The position numbers were made by a program, and so were the translations under genes. This document shows, one piece after another, positions 49,989 to 62,972 of a stretch of 64,000 bases of DNA. Each line of letters starts with the position of its first letter. Position 1 is the first letter of the stretch. A model generated the notes under the pieces. The model was not told the origin of the DNA. It searched no databases and saw only the letters and a program-made list of their open reading frames with translations. The DNA comes from CAVQZC01 sp963718315 (GTDB lineage Bacteria; Actinomycetota; Thermoleophilia; Gaiellales; JAICJC01): the NCBI GenBank assembly GCA_963718315.1, contig CAVQZC010000003.1:1-64000 (forward strand), in the 5' to 3' direction.

Positions 49989-50620
49989 CTAGGAGCCAGG
50001 CGCCGCGAGCAGCTCGGAGATGGTGACGAGGCGGAATCCGCGCTCGACCAGCCGGGGCACCGCGCGCTCCAGCGCCTGCACGGTCGGCGTCCGGTCGCGG
50101 TCGGTCGACGTCACCCGCGGCCACCCGTCGTGGAGGTCGACGATCGCCCCCGCCGTCGCCTCCCGCTCGATCACGCGCGGCGATGGCATCGGGGTCGCGC
50201 TCGGCAAAGTCGCCGGGGTCGATCGACCACAGCGCCGTCACCGGCAGCACCCCGCCGGCCCGCGACCCGCGAGCAGCGCAGCGCATCCTCGCCGTAGGGC
50301 GGCCGGAACAGCACCGGCTCGGCGGCCGTCAGCAGCCGCTGGCAGCGGGCGATGTCGTGCTCCAGCTCGGGCTCTTCGAGGTCGAGGGCGTGCGGGTGGC
50401 GAGAAGGTGTGGTTGCCGATCTCGTGGCCCTCGGCGATCGTCCGCGCCAGGATCTCCTCGCGGCCCTCGATCGACTCGCCGAGGACGAAGAAGGTGCCCC
50501 GTGGCGCCGTGCTCGCCGAGCACGTCCAGGATCGCCGGCGTCTGCGGGCCCGGCCCGTCGTCGAAGGTGAGGCAGACCAGCGGCTGGGCGACGTCCGGGC
50601 CGGTGGGTGACGATGGTCAC
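49989..50620 (-). CDS. Polysaccharide deacetylase (NodB-like), frameshifted
   Basis: About 210 residues of the CE4 fold. LVCLTFDDGPGPQTPAILDV is motif 1 (catalytic and metal aspartates), IAEGHEIGNHTFS is motif 2 (metal histidines), LFRPPYGE is motif 3, and IVDLHDGWPRV motif 4-5 near the end. Frames shift near 50400, 50508 and 50180. GTG at 50620 overlaps the epimerase stop (GTGA). No signal peptide is seen, so it may act on a cytosolic or lipid-linked glycan. It removes N-acetyl groups from amino sugars. Confidence 0.82.
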
Positions 50621-51536
50621 GGGTGGAGAGCCGCGAGCGTCCCCGCAGGCCCTCGTCCATCGCCATCGCCGGCTGCCAGCCCAGCTCGCGCTGCGCCAGT
50701 CCGCAGTCGAGGCAGCTGCGGTCGAGCTCGCCGAGGCGTGCGGGGACGGTGCTCGGGCGTGACGTCGGTGCCGGCGGCCAGCTGGCAGCGCTCGAGCAGG
50801 TCGACCACGCTGGTCTCGGCTGCCGGTGCCGACGTTGAAGGCCTCGACCGAACCGTCGTAGGCGGAGGCCGCCAGGTTGGCGGCCACCACGTCGGCCACG
50901 TGCACGTAGTCGCGGGTCTGCTTGCCGTCGCCGAAGATCAGCGGCATCTGACCGGCGACCAGCCGGCCGAAGAAGATCGCGACCACGCCGGCCTCGCCGT
51001 GCGGGTCCTGGCGCGGCCCGTAGACGTTGCCGTAGCGGAGCACGACGTGCCGGGTGCCGTAGAGCCGGTTCGACAGCGCCAGGTAGTTCTCGGCGCACAG
51101 CTTCGAGGTGCCGTACGGCGCCATCGGCGCGCGCGGCGTCGTCTCGGGCGAGGGGATGGTGTCGGCCTCGCCGTACAGCGCACCGCCGGTCGAGGAGAAC
51201 ACGATCCGCGCGCCCACCGGCCGGGCCGCCTCGATCAGCTCGATCGTGCCGCCGACGTTGACGTCGGCGTCGAAGCCGGGGTTCTCGACCGAGGCGCGGA
51301 CGTCGATCTGGGCGGCCAGGTGGAACACCGCCGCCGGCCGCACGTGCTCGAACAGGCTGCGGATCGCGCCGTGCCTCGCGCACGTCCAGCTCGTGGAACT
51401 CCGCACCGGCGGGGATCCGGTCGCTCCGCCCGCCGGCCAGGTTGTCGACCACGTGCACGCGGTCACCGCGCGCCAGCAGCGCGTCGGCGACGTGGGAGCC
51501 GATGAACCCCGCTCCCCCGGTGACGACGGCATCCAT
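50617..51536 (-). CDS. NAD-dependent epimerase/dehydratase, frameshifted
   Basis: An extended SDR sugar-nucleotide enzyme, about 307 residues, resembling UDP-glucose 4-epimerase. VTGGAGFIGSHVADALLARG binds NAD; VFHLAAQIDVRASVENP and PYGTSKLCAENYLALSNRLY carry the active-site Y-x3-K; RQDPHGEAGVVAIF and YVHVADVVAANLAAS follow. Frames shift near 51375, 50822 and 50750. It starts 11 bases after the topoisomerase stop and is coupled to the deacetylase. Together they suggest one sugar-nucleotide or glycan step. Confidence 0.82.
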
Positions 51537-51547
51537 GGCGGCGGAGC

Positions 51548-54574
<3,027 letters not shown>

Positions 54575-54640
54575 CGCGGCGGGAGGGTAGCACCTTGGTT
54601 CGGCCGTCACCGTGCGGCTGGACGGCGGCCTTAAGGCCGG

Positions 54641-55507
54641 TTAGCAGTGGCTGGCCACCGGCCGCACGTACGGGCCGATCGGGACGTGGTAGCGGTGGGC
54701 GAGCGCGGTCAGCTTGACCTTGTAGACGTGGATGTCGGCCGGCAGCCAGTCGCTGTGGGTCTGGCAGCGCCAGGCCGGATACAGCTCCTTGTGGTACGGG
54801 CTGGTCAGGCTCTCGTTGTGGCCGATCACGTCGCCCAGCGGGATGTGGTAGCGCCACATCAGCCACAGCGTCAGCTTCAGCGAGGCGTCCAGCTGGGCCG
54901 GGTCGTTCAGGATCTCGGCATCGCTGGTGCCGACGTGCTCGATCCCGATCGCGGTGTAGTTGAGGCCCACCGTGTGGCGGCACATCGTGTTCAGGGGCAC
55001 CAGCTGATAGATGGTGCCGTCGTGGTCGACGATGAAGTGGGCGCACGTGCCCGGCAGCTCGTGGAGCTCGGAGTCGGGCACGTCCTCGCTGAACGTCGAG
55101 AAGGCGGACTCGAAGGTGCTGCTGTCGGTGTAGTGCTCGACGATCACGTGCGGGTGGACGAGCTGCCAGCTGTCGATCCCGTAGTGGCGCTTCGAATAGG
55201 CCGCCATCTCCGCCCGCCGCTGCGCGCTGAAGGGGATCGGCTTCCAGACGATGTGCGGCTTCGGCGGATCGGCCTTGGGTTTGGCGGCGGTGGCCGGCAC
55301 GGTGGTGGTCGTCGTGCTGGTGGGCGGCGGCGGAGGTGGCGGCGCCGACGACGTCTCCGTTGTAGTCGGACCCGTCCCCTGGGTCGCGGTGGTGGCGTGG
55401 GTGGTGGGGGTCGTCTGCGACCCGGCGTTGGCCGGAGCGCTGTTGCCGCCGCCGCAGCCTGTGGCCAGCGCGGCGGTCAGAACCAGGGTGAGGAGGGTGC
55501 GTGTCAC
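54641..55507 (-). CDS. Lipoprotein N-acetylmuramoyl-L-alanine amidase (Amidase_2)
   Basis: A 288-residue exported amidase. LVLTAALATGCGGG is a lipoprotein signal with lipobox ATGC. Residues 25-80 are a Thr/Pro/Ala linker. The catalytic part has VIVEHYTDS (first zinc histidine), CAHFIVDHDGTIYQLVP, TAIGIEHVGT and VIGHNESLTSPYH, the zinc and catalytic set of Amidase_2/PGRP proteins. It cuts the amide between muramic acid and stem peptide. GTG at 55507 is used. It lies between the topoisomerase and tmk, without clear link to either. Confidence 0.88.
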   Translation of the reverse strand: MTRTLLTLVLTAALATGCGGGNSAPANAGSQTTPTTHATTATQGTGPTTTETSSAPPPPPPPTSTTTTTVPATAAKPKADPPKPHIVWKPIPFSAQRRAEMAAYSKRHYGIDSWQLVHPHVIVEHYTDSSTFESAFSTFSEDVPDSELHELPGTCAHFIVDHDGTIYQLVPLNTMCRHTVGLNYTAIGIEHVGTSDAEILNDPAQLDASLKLTLWLMWRYHIPLGDVIGHNESLTSPYHKELYPAWRCQTHSDWLPADIHVYKVKLTALAHRYHVPIGPYVRPVASHC

Positions 55508-55590
55508 GGGTGCAGCTTAAGTACGACACAGGTCGCGCGCGCCTTGAGCCCCGGAGCGATCGCGCGCCGTCCCTCGGTAGCATCTAACCC

Positions 55591-56184
55591 ATGTTCATCT
55601 CGTTCGAGGGCCTGGACGGGTGCGGGAAGACGACCCAGGCCCGCCTGCTGGCGGATGCCCTCGAAGCGGAGGGACGCTCGGTCGTCCGGGTGCGCGAGCC
55701 CGGCGGCACGGTCACCGGCGAGCGGATCCGCGAGCTCCTGCTCGACCCCACGTCGCAGATCGCGCCGGCAGCCGAGGCGCTGCTCTACGCCGCGGCCCGC
55801 GCCCAGCTCGTGGCGGAGGTGATCCGGCCGGCGCTGGACGCGGGCTCCGACGTCGTGGCCGACCGCTTCATCGACTCGTCGCTGGCCTACCAGGGAGTCG
55901 CCCGCGGCCTGGGGGTCGACGAGGTGCTGGCCGCCAACGAGCTCGCGTTGGGCGGCATCCGGCCCGACCGCACGCTGCTGCTGACGCTGCCGCCGGAGAC
56001 GGCCGGCGAGCGGCGTGGGCCCGAGCCCGACCGGATCGAGGCCGAGGACGGGGCCTTCCACGAACGCGTCGCGGTCGGTTTCGCCGAAGCCGCGGCCCGC
56101 TTCCCCGACCGGATCCGGGTGGTCGACGGCTCGGGTACGCCCGACGAGGTGCTGGCCCGGGTGCGGGAGGCGATCTCGGCGTGA
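55591..56184 (+). CDS. tmk: Thymidylate kinase
   Basis: A 197-residue dTMP kinase. GLDGCGKT at 7-14 is the P-loop, REPGGT at 35-40 and DRFIDSSLAYQG from 91 (the DR-Y/F motif) are diagnostic. It makes dTDP for DNA synthesis. The stop overlaps the holB start (GTGA), and the order tmk-holB-PSP1 is conserved in many Gram-positive bacteria. Confidence 0.95.
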   Translation: MFISFEGLDGCGKTTQARLLADALEAEGRSVVRVREPGGTVTGERIRELLLDPTSQIAPAAEALLYAAARAQLVAEVIRPALDAGSDVVADRFIDSSLAYQGVARGLGVDEVLAANELALGGIRPDRTLLLTLPPETAGERRGPEPDRIEAEDGAFHERVAVGFAEAAARFPDRIRVVDGSGTPDEVLARVREAISA

Positions 56185-57252
56185 TCGACTTCACAGACCT
56201 TCCCGACCAGCCCGAGGCCCACCGCCTGCTGGAGGCCGCGGCCGGCGATCCCGGCCACGCCTATCTATTCAGTGGACCGCCCGGCAGCGGCAAGCGCCGC
56301 TACGCCGAGCGGATGGCCGCCGCGCTGCTCGACTCCCGGCTCGGCCGGATCACCTCGCGCACGCACCCCGATCTGTTCGTGGTCGAGGCCGAGGGCGGCG
56401 GGCATCCCGGTCGAGCGCGCCCGCGAGCTGCGCCGCGACCTCCACCTGCGCCCGTTCGAGGCCGCCCGCCGCGTCTACCTCGTGCTCGACGCCCACCTGC
56501 TGCGGGCAGAGAGCGCGAACGCGCTTCTCAAGTCGCTGGAGGAGCCGCCCAGCTACGGCGTGTTCATCCTCGTGTCCGACCACGCCGAGCGGATGCTGCC
56601 GACGATCCGCTCGCGGGTCGCGACGATCCCCTTCCACCGCTTCTCCCGCGCCCAGCTCCTCGAGCACACCGGCGACCCGATCGCCGCCCGCGCCGCGCTG
56701 GGCAACCTGATCCGCGCCGAGCAGCTGGCCACCGACCCGGCCGCTGCGGAGCGCCGCCGCACCTACCTGGAGCTGGCCCGCACCTCCGCGTCCGACCCCG
56801 CCTTCGACCCGGCAGCCGCCGCCGGCGCTGTCACCGCCGCCGCATCGGAGCTGGGCAAGGCGGTGGCGACGCGCATCGCAGGCGAGGGGGCGGAGGCCCT
56901 CCGCGAGATCGACGACGACCGCGAGAAGCGCGCGCTGGAGCGCCGCTTCACCGAGCGCAGCAAGCGCGCAGCCCGCCGAGCCGAGACCGACGAGCTGCGC
57001 GAGGCCGTCGACACGGTCGGGTACTGGTACCGCGACCGCCTGGCGGCGCAGGTGGGTGCCGAAGGGGTCGTGGTACACTCGGACCAGGCCGCCGATTTGG
57101 CGCTGGAAGCGGGATCGAGCCCTGTTGCAGAGTCGCTGCGGGCGCTCGGAGTCGTGTCCGACGTGCGGCGGTCACTCGAGTTGAACGTTCAGCCGGCGCT
57201 TGCCGTGGAGGCGATGTTCCATCGCCTGCGGCAGGTGGCGGCAGGAAGATAG
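56181..57252 (+). CDS. holB: DNA polymerase III delta' subunit, one frameshift
   Basis: About 356 residues of the clamp-loader delta' type. HAYLFSGPPGSGKRRYAERM is the P-loop region; after a frameshift near 56408 come IPVERARELRRDLHLRPFEA, VYLVLDAHLLRAESANALLK, and SLEEPPSYGVFILVSDHAER with MLPTIRSR (sensor-1 and SRC-like region, here SRV). GTG at 56181 overlaps the tmk stop. The PSP1 gene follows by 6 bases. Essential subunit, so the break is probably a sequence error. Confidence 0.9.
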
Positions 57253-57258
57253 GACGGG

Positions 57259-58062
57259 ATGGCGACAGTCGTCGGCGTCGTGTTCCAGCCGGGCGGGAAG
57301 GTGTACTCCTTCGACCCCGCCGGTCTGGAGCTGCACTGGAACGAACACGTGATCTGCCAGACCGCACGCGGCCGCGAGCACGGCCGGGTGGTGGAGGCGA
57401 ACCACGAGATCCCGACCGCGGAGCTGACCGGGCCGCTGAAGCGGGTCGTGCGGCGGGCGACGCCGGCGGACGGCGACCAGGTGAAGCAAAACCGAGTCGA
57501 GGCCCGGCGGGCGATGCTGCTGTTCCGGGAGCTGGGCAAGCGGCACGCGCTGCCGATGAAGCCGCTGTCGGCGGAGATGGTGTTCGACCAGAGCCGGCTG
57601 GTCTTCTCGTACACCAGCGAGGAGCGGCTGGACACGCAGGCGCTGCAGGCCGACCTGTCGGAGCGGCTCGGCCGCCGCGTCGAGCTGCGGTCGGTCGGCC
57701 CCCGCGAGGGCGCCCGGCTGTGCGGTGGCGGAGGGCTCTGCGGGCCGGTCAAGTGCTGCAACCGCTTCCCCTCCCACGAGAGCCCGATCACGCTGAAGAT
57801 GGCCAAGGATCAGGACTTGCCGATGAACCCGGGGCGGATCACCGGCCTGTGTGGGCGGCTACGCTGTTGTCTGGCGTTTGAGCACCCGGTGTACCGGTCG
57901 TTTCGCGACCGTGCGCCGGCGGTTGGGCGCCGCGTCACCACCCCGCACGGTGACGGAGTGGTACGAAGCTACGAGGTGCTGAACGACGCCTGCGTGATCG
58001 AGATCGAGGGCGCCGACGTGATGATGGAGGTCAAGCTCGATGAGGTGGTGGAGGTGGCATGA
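57259..58062 (+). CDS. PSP1-domain protein, RicT/YaaT-like
   Basis: A 267-residue PSP1 protein. The N-terminal barrel (VVGVVFQPGGKVYSFDPAGL) is followed by AMLLFRELGKRHALPMK and the cysteine-rich segment GGGGLCGPVKCCNRF and GLCGRLRCCLAFEH. In Bacillus RicT such cysteines hold Fe-S clusters and the protein aids RNase Y-dependent RNA maturation; that role here is by analogy. The position after tmk and holB matches the Bacillus order. The stop overlaps the aldolase start (ATGA). Confidence 0.9.
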   Translation: MATVVGVVFQPGGKVYSFDPAGLELHWNEHVICQTARGREHGRVVEANHEIPTAELTGPLKRVVRRATPADGDQVKQNRVEARRAMLLFRELGKRHALPMKPLSAEMVFDQSRLVFSYTSEERLDTQALQADLSERLGRRVELRSVGPREGARLCGGGGLCGPVKCCNRFPSHESPITLKMAKDQDLPMNPGRITGLCGRLRCCLAFEHPVYRSFRDRAPAVGRRVTTPHGDGVVRSYEVLNDACVIEIEGADVMMEVKLDEVVEVA

Positions 58063-59140
58063 ATAGCGTTGCCTGGTGGGGGCCGGTGCGGGAGCCGCAC
58101 CTGGACGCGTTCCGGGATGCCCTGCGTCGCGAGTGGGAGGGACGTGGCTACGAGTTCGATCCGTCCGAGAACCCGGACGCCTCGATCGTGTTCAACTTCG
58201 TCGACACGACCAAGCCGAAGCCCTTCCGGCGCCGCCAGCGCTCGACCTACGTGACGATCGTGTCGTCGCTGCCCGAGGCGCCGGACGACGTGCTTCGCTA
58301 CGAGTACCCGCTGATGGTGCGGGGACTGGCGAACCTGGGCATGCTGATCGTCCCGGGCGACGCCTGCCACTTCGTGACGCCTGAGCGCGGGTACTACTCG
58401 GTGCCCGACACCGGGCGACCTCGAGACCTGGGTGAACGACATCGTCGACCGCATGACGCCGCTGGCGACGTCGCGGCTGGTGATCGACAACCGCTTCGAG
58501 CCCGACCTGGAGCCCGAGCTGTGGGACGGCGACGAGCTGACCGCCGGCCTGCTCGACGCCGGCCGCCGGCTCGACGCACTGGGTCTGCTCCCGGCCCCGT
58601 TCCCGCTCGAGGAGCTGGTGGACGAGAAGGAGCTGCGCGCGATCAAGCGGATCTACGGCATCGGCGGCCTGTCCTACGGCAACCTGTCGGTGCGCAAGGA
58701 CGACACCCGCTTCTGGATGTCGGCGTCCGGCGTCGACAAGTCCAACCTGCGCGTGGTCGGCAAGGACATCCTGATGGTCAAGGACTACGAGGAGGACACC
58801 GGCACGATGGTGCTGTCCGTGCCCGCCCGGCATCGAGCCCAACCGCGTGTCGGTCGACTGCATCGAGCACTGGATGATCTACCAGGAGCACCCGGAGGTG
58901 GGCGCGATCGTCCACGTCCACGCCTGGATCCCCGGCATCCGCGCGACCGAGTTCAACTACCCGTGCGGCACGGCGGAGCTGGCGGTCGCGGTCGCCGACA
59001 TCATCCGCGAGTCGGACACGCCCGACCACACGGTGGTCGGCCTCAAGAACCATGGCGTCACGGTCACCGGCACCAGCCTCGAGGACATCTTCGAGCGCAT
59101 CGAGCCGGTGATCGAGGTGCAGGTTCCGATGATTGCCTGA
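58059..59140 (+). CDS. Class II aldolase/adducin-domain protein with extra N-terminal domain, frameshifted
   Basis: About 360 residues. Residues 1-115 form an unrecognised domain (VREPHLDAFRDALRREWEGR, YVTIVSSLPEAPDDVLRYEY). After a break near 58420, the class II aldolase domain runs from about 190: KRIYGIGGLSYGNLSVRKDD, SASGVDKSNL, then after a break near 58833 IVHVHAWIPGI (zinc histidines) and VGLKNHGVTVTG (third histidine). The fold cleaves or epimerises sugar phosphates; substrate unknown. ATG at 58059 overlaps the PSP1 stop, and the stop overlaps the ATPase start, so it sits inside a coupled cluster. Confidence 0.78.
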
Positions 59141-59861
59141 CCGGGCCGCCATCGCAGTCGACGCGCTGCGCGTCGTCCGCGGCGGGCGGCCGGTGCTGCA
59201 CGAGATAACGCTGGACGTCCCGGCCGGCCGGATCACCGGCCTGCTGGGCCCGAGCGGCTGCGGCAAGTCGACGCTGATGCGCTCGATCGTGGGCGTGCAG
59301 CTGGTCGCGTCGGGCGGCGGTCACCGTGCTGGGGTCGCCGGCCGGGTCGCCGGGGCTGCGTGCCCGCGTCGGCTACGTCACGCAGGCTCCCTCGGTCTAC
59401 CAGGACCTGACCGTCGAGCAGAACCTCCGCTACTTCGCCGGCGTGCTCGGCGCCGGACCGTGGTGAGGTCGACCGCGTGGTCGACACCGTCGCGCTCGGC
59501 GAGTACGCGGGGTCGCGCGTCGATCGGCTCTCAGGCGGCCAGCGGGCGCGGGTGTCGCTGGCCACGGCGCTGCTCAACAGCCCGGAGCTGCTGGTGCTCG
59601 ACGAGCCCACGGTCGGCCTCGACCCGCTGCTGCGCCGCGAGCTGTGGGCGACGTTCCGTTCGCTCGCCGACGGGGCAGTCACGCTGCTGGTCTCGCAGCC
59701 ACGTGATGGACGAGGCCGACCGCTGCGACCGGATCGTGCTCATGCGCGACGGCGCGGGTGCTGGCCGACGAGGCCCGCGAGCAGCTGCTTGCCGCGCACC
59801 GGCGCGGAGGACGTCGAGCAGGCGTTCCTGCGCGATCGTCGAGCGCGAGGACGCCGGGTGA
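59133..59861 (+). CDS. ABC-2 exporter ATPase, frameshifted
   Basis: About 240 residues. ITGLLGPSGCGKSTLMRSIV is Walker A, RARVGYVTQAPSVYQDLTVE the Q-loop, RLSGGQRARVSLATALLNSP the signature, and LLVLDEPTVGLDPLLRREL Walker B with D-loop; HVMDEADRCDRIVLMRDG holds the H-loop. Frames shift near 59320, 59460, 59700, 59755, 59800 and 59840. TTG at 59133 overlaps the aldolase stop, and TGA at 59859-59861 overlaps the permease GTG. It powers an export system of the DrrA/CcmA kind. Confidence 0.82.
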   Translation: MPDRAAIAVDALRVVRGGRPVLHEITLDVPAGRITGLLGPSGCGKSTLMRSIVGVQLVASGGGHRAGVAGRVAGAACPRRLRHAGSLGLPGPDRRAEPPLLRRRARRRTVVRSTAWSTPSRSASTRGRASIGSQAASGRGCRWPRRCSTARSCWCSTSPRSASTRCCAASCGRRSVRSPTGQSRCWSRSHVMDEADRCDRIVLMRDGAGAGRRGPRAAACRAPARRTSSRRSCAIVEREDAG

Positions 59862-60597
59862 CTCCGCGGATCACGCTGGCCACGGCCCGGCGGGTGCTGC
59901 GAGCAGCTGCGCGGCGACCGGCGCACGCGTCGCGCTGCTGATCGTGGTGCCCTGCGTGCTGATCGTGCTGATGAAGTACGTGCTGGAGGGCGACCCGGAG
60001 ACGTTCCAGCGGATCGGCGTGCCGATGCTCGGCATCTTCCCGCTGATCTCGATGTTCCTGGTGACGTCGATCGCGATGCTCCGCGAGCGGACGACCGGGA
60101 CGCTGGAGCGGCTGATGACGATGCCGCTGGCCAAGATCGACCTGCTGGGCGGCTACGCGCTGGCGTTCGCGTTCATGGCGGCGATCCAGGTCGCCTGCGT
60201 CTCGGTGGTCGCCTTCCTGTTCCTTGACCTGAACGTGGCCGGCTCGACCTGGCTGGTGTTCCTCCTGGCGGTCGCCAACGCGCTGCTGGGGATGGCGCTG
60301 GGGCTGTTCCTGTCGGCCTTCGCCTCGACCGAGTTCCAGGCCGTCCAGTTCCTGCCCGCGTTCCTGCTCCCGCAGCTGTTGCTGTGCGGGCTGATCGTGC
60401 CCCGCGACGTGATGGCCCAGCCGCTGCAGTACCTGGCCGACGTCCTGCCGATGACCTATGCCTATGACGCGCTCAACGGCGTGGCGACCGAGGCCACTGT
60501 CTCGTCGGACACGGTCGTCGATGCCCTGGTAGTGGTCGGCTGCATGGTGCTCGCCCTGTGCCTGGGCGCCGCCACGCTGCGGCGAAGGACAGCCTGA
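59858..60597 (+). CDS. ABC-2 exporter permease, one frameshift
   Basis: About 247 residues with six helices. After a break near 59915 come LLIVVPCVLIVLMKYVL, SMFLVTSIAMLRERTTGTLE with RLMTMPLAKIDLLGGYAL (the ABC-2 coupling segment) and LPAFLLPQLLLCGLIVP with YLADVLPMTYAYDAL. This is the ABC2_membrane (DrrB-like) pattern. GTG at 59858 overlaps the ATPase stop. The substrate may be a lipid, drug or glycan. It converges on the SDR gene with 3 bases between stops. Confidence 0.83.
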
Positions 60598-60600
60598 GTC

Positions 60601-61596
60601 CTAGTGCCGGTGGTAGCCGTCGGCCTTGAACCAGGCCGCGGTATCGGCGATCGTCTCGTGCATCGGGCGGGTCGTGAAGCCCAGCTCGTTGCCCGCCCTG
60701 GCGCCGTCGTAGAACCACCAGTAGGCGCTCGAGCGCAGCTCATCCTCGTCCAGTGGCACCAGGGTCAGGTGGCAGAGCCGGGCCAGCTTCAGCCCCGGCG
60801 CGACCACGCCGACCGGCGCGCCCACCTGAAGGCGCCGCTTCCCGGTCACCTCGCCGACCAGCTTGAAGAAGGACGCGTGTGAGAGGTTGCCGTCCTGGCT
60901 GGTGAGGATGTAGCGCTGCCCCGACACGCCCTTCTCCTCCGCCAGCAGGTGGCCGCTGACGACGTCGCGGGCGTCGACGTAGGAGAGGCCGCCGTGGACG
61001 GTCATCCGCAGCGTGCCGCGCAGGTACTCCTCGACCGGCCATGACGAGACGCGGTGGATGTCGCCCGGCCCGATCACGAATCCGGGGTTGACGACCACCA
61101 CGTCGAGCCCGTCGTCGGCCATCTCCAGCGCGTGCTCCTCGCCTCGCGCCTTCGAGCGCGCGTAGCGGAAGTCGCCGCGGCCGTCGTCGCCGTCGAGCAG
61201 GAAGTGCGCTTCGGTGCGGGGGAAGTCCGGCCTCGACGCCGGCCCCATCGCACCCACGCTCGAGGTGTAGACGACTCGCTCCACGCCCGCCTTCTGCGCC
61301 GCCTCGAGCAGGTTCGCCGAGCCGGTCACGTTGACGGCGGCCAGCCGCGGCTCGTCACGGCGCCGGTGCCCGACGACCCCGGCCATGTGGAACACCCGCT
61401 GCACGCCCTCCAGCGCCGCGGGCAGCGACTCGGGGTCGGTGACGTCGCCGAGCACGATCTCGGCGCCGGTCCCGGCCAGCCGCTGGGCGCTCTCCGTTGT
61501 CCGGGCCAGCGCGCGCACCGGCCGATCCTGCTGTCGCAGCTCACGTACCAGCTCGCAGCCGAGGTAGCCCGTCGATCCGGTGACCAGGGTCAGCAT
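60601..61596 (-). CDS. NAD-dependent epimerase/dehydratase family (atypical SDR, HpnA-like)
   Basis: A 331-residue extended SDR. LVTGSTGYLGCELVRELRQQ is the dinucleotide motif, VFHMAGVVGHRRRDEP and VVYTSSVGAMGP lead to YARSKARGEEHAL with the Y-x3-K pair. GLSYVDARDVVSGHLLA and a long C-terminal region match dihydroflavonol-reductase/HpnA-like proteins. ATG at 61596 starts at the Rossmann strand; longer upstream reading is not supported. Substrate unknown; isoprenoid or sugar ketone reduction is possible. Confidence 0.83.
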   Translation of the reverse strand: MLTLVTGSTGYLGCELVRELRQQDRPVRALARTTESAQRLAGTGAEIVLGDVTDPESLPAALEGVQRVFHMAGVVGHRRRDEPRLAAVNVTGSANLLEAAQKAGVERVVYTSSVGAMGPASRPDFPRTEAHFLLDGDDGRGDFRYARSKARGEEHALEMADDGLDVVVVNPGFVIGPGDIHRVSSWPVEEYLRGTLRMTVHGGLSYVDARDVVSGHLLAEEKGVSGQRYILTSQDGNLSHASFFKLVGEVTGKRRLQVGAPVGVVAPGLKLARLCHLTLVPLDEDELRSSAYWWFYDGARAGNELGFTTRPMHETIADTAAWFKADGYHRH

Positions 61597-61633
61597 CCGG
61601 GAGAGGGTAGCGATCAAGTACCGTGCCCGCTGG

Positions 61634-62965
61634 ATGGATCGGCGCACCGAAATCGTCGCCCTCGGCCTGGCGGTCGGGCTCGTCCTGGCTGACTCGTCGG
61701 TGGTGATCCTGGCCCTGCCGGACATCCTCGACCAGTTCAACGTGTCGATCGAGCGCGTGGCGTGGGTGCTGACGCTGTTCAACCTGGTGCTGGCGATCTC
61801 GGCAGTGCCGGCGGCCTTCGCGGCTCGGCGACTGGGTGCCGCGCGGGTCTGCAGCTTCGGGCTGATCGTGTTCGCCGCCGCGTCACTGGTGTGTGCGGTG
61901 GCGCCGCATTTCGACTGGCTGCTGGCCGGGCGCGCCGTGCAGGCGGTGGGCGGGGCGTGTGCCGTATGCGCCGCGCTGGAGCTGCTGGTCGGCCGGCTGG
62001 GGTCGGACGCCCAGGCGGCGCTGGTCTGGACAGCGGCCGGCGCGATCGGTGCTGCGGCCGGGCCGGCGATCGGCGGAGCGCTGACCGACCTCATCTCGTG
62101 GCGCGCCATCTTCGCCGTCCAGGTCCCACTCGCCCTGTTCGCCCTGTTCTACGTCCTGCGGGAGAAGGGCGGCGTCCGCTCGATGGTGAAGCCGCACAGG
62201 CCGAGCATCGCCGCCAACCTGGCGCTGGCCCTGTTGTCAGCTGCGCTAACGGCGGCCCTGTTCCTGGTCGTGCTGCTGCTGATCAACGGCTGGGGCCTGA
62301 CGCCGCTGGGCGCCGCGGTGGTGGTGACGGCGATGCCGGTCACTGCTGCGATCACCTACCGCTTCCTGCCGACGCCACCCTCGCCCAGGGCGGAGGCGGC
62401 CACCGGGCTGATCCTGGTCGCCGGCGGCCTGGCCGCGCTGGCGGTGCTGCCCGGCAAGGGATGGGGGTGGACGCTGCCGCCGCAGGCGCTGATCGGCGCC
62501 GGACTGGCGATGGCGCTGGGCGCACTCACGCGACTGGCCCTGATGGGCCGCGTGCCCCTGGCGGTGCACGGCGGCTGGACGATCGCCGCCCGCCACGCCG
62601 GCGTCGTCGTCGGGCTGCTCGTGCTGACCCCGGTGTTCACCCACGACCTGTTGGTGCAGGAGCGGGCGGCTGAGCACGCGGGCACCCGACTGGTGCTGAA
62701 CGCCCCGCTCTCGCTGTCGCACAAGATCGATCTGGGCTCGCGCCTGCAGGACGCGATCAACTCGGGGTCGCCCAGCCGGCCGCCCGACATCCACCCGGCC
62801 TTCGCGCCGCTGGGGACGACCGGTGCAGCGCCCAAGCTGGAGGCGGCGATCCAGGACCAGGTCGACCGGGCCGTGACGCACGCCTTTAGCCGCTCGTTCC
62901 TGTATGCGTCGCTGTTCGCGCTGGCTGCGCTGATCCCGCTCGCGCTGCGGAGGTCGAGGTCGTGA
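61634..62965 (+). CDS. DHA2-like MFS transporter with atypical C-terminus
   Basis: A 443-residue membrane protein. VLADSSVVILALPDIL in helix 1 resembles the DHA2 signature, AARRLGAARVCSFGLIV is a motif-A-like loop, and GAIGAAAGPAIGGALTDLIS motif C. Between the last two helices is an unusually long soluble segment of about 130 residues (from TRLVLNAPLSLSHKIDLGS to DQVDRAVTHAF), where normal exporters have a short loop. ATG at 61634 is the start. The small orphan gene follows by 7 bases and shares the soluble style, so they may work together. Confidence 0.8.
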   Translation: MDRRTEIVALGLAVGLVLADSSVVILALPDILDQFNVSIERVAWVLTLFNLVLAISAVPAAFAARRLGAARVCSFGLIVFAAASLVCAVAPHFDWLLAGRAVQAVGGACAVCAALELLVGRLGSDAQAALVWTAAGAIGAAAGPAIGGALTDLISWRAIFAVQVPLALFALFYVLREKGGVRSMVKPHRPSIAANLALALLSAALTAALFLVVLLLINGWGLTPLGAAVVVTAMPVTAAITYRFLPTPPSPRAEAATGLILVAGGLAALAVLPGKGWGWTLPPQALIGAGLAMALGALTRLALMGRVPLAVHGGWTIAARHAGVVVGLLVLTPVFTHDLLVQERAAEHAGTRLVLNAPLSLSHKIDLGSRLQDAINSGSPSRPPDIHPAFAPLGTTGAAPKLEAAIQDQVDRAVTHAFSRSFLYASLFALAALIPLALRRSRS

Positions 62966-62972
62966 GCCGCGG

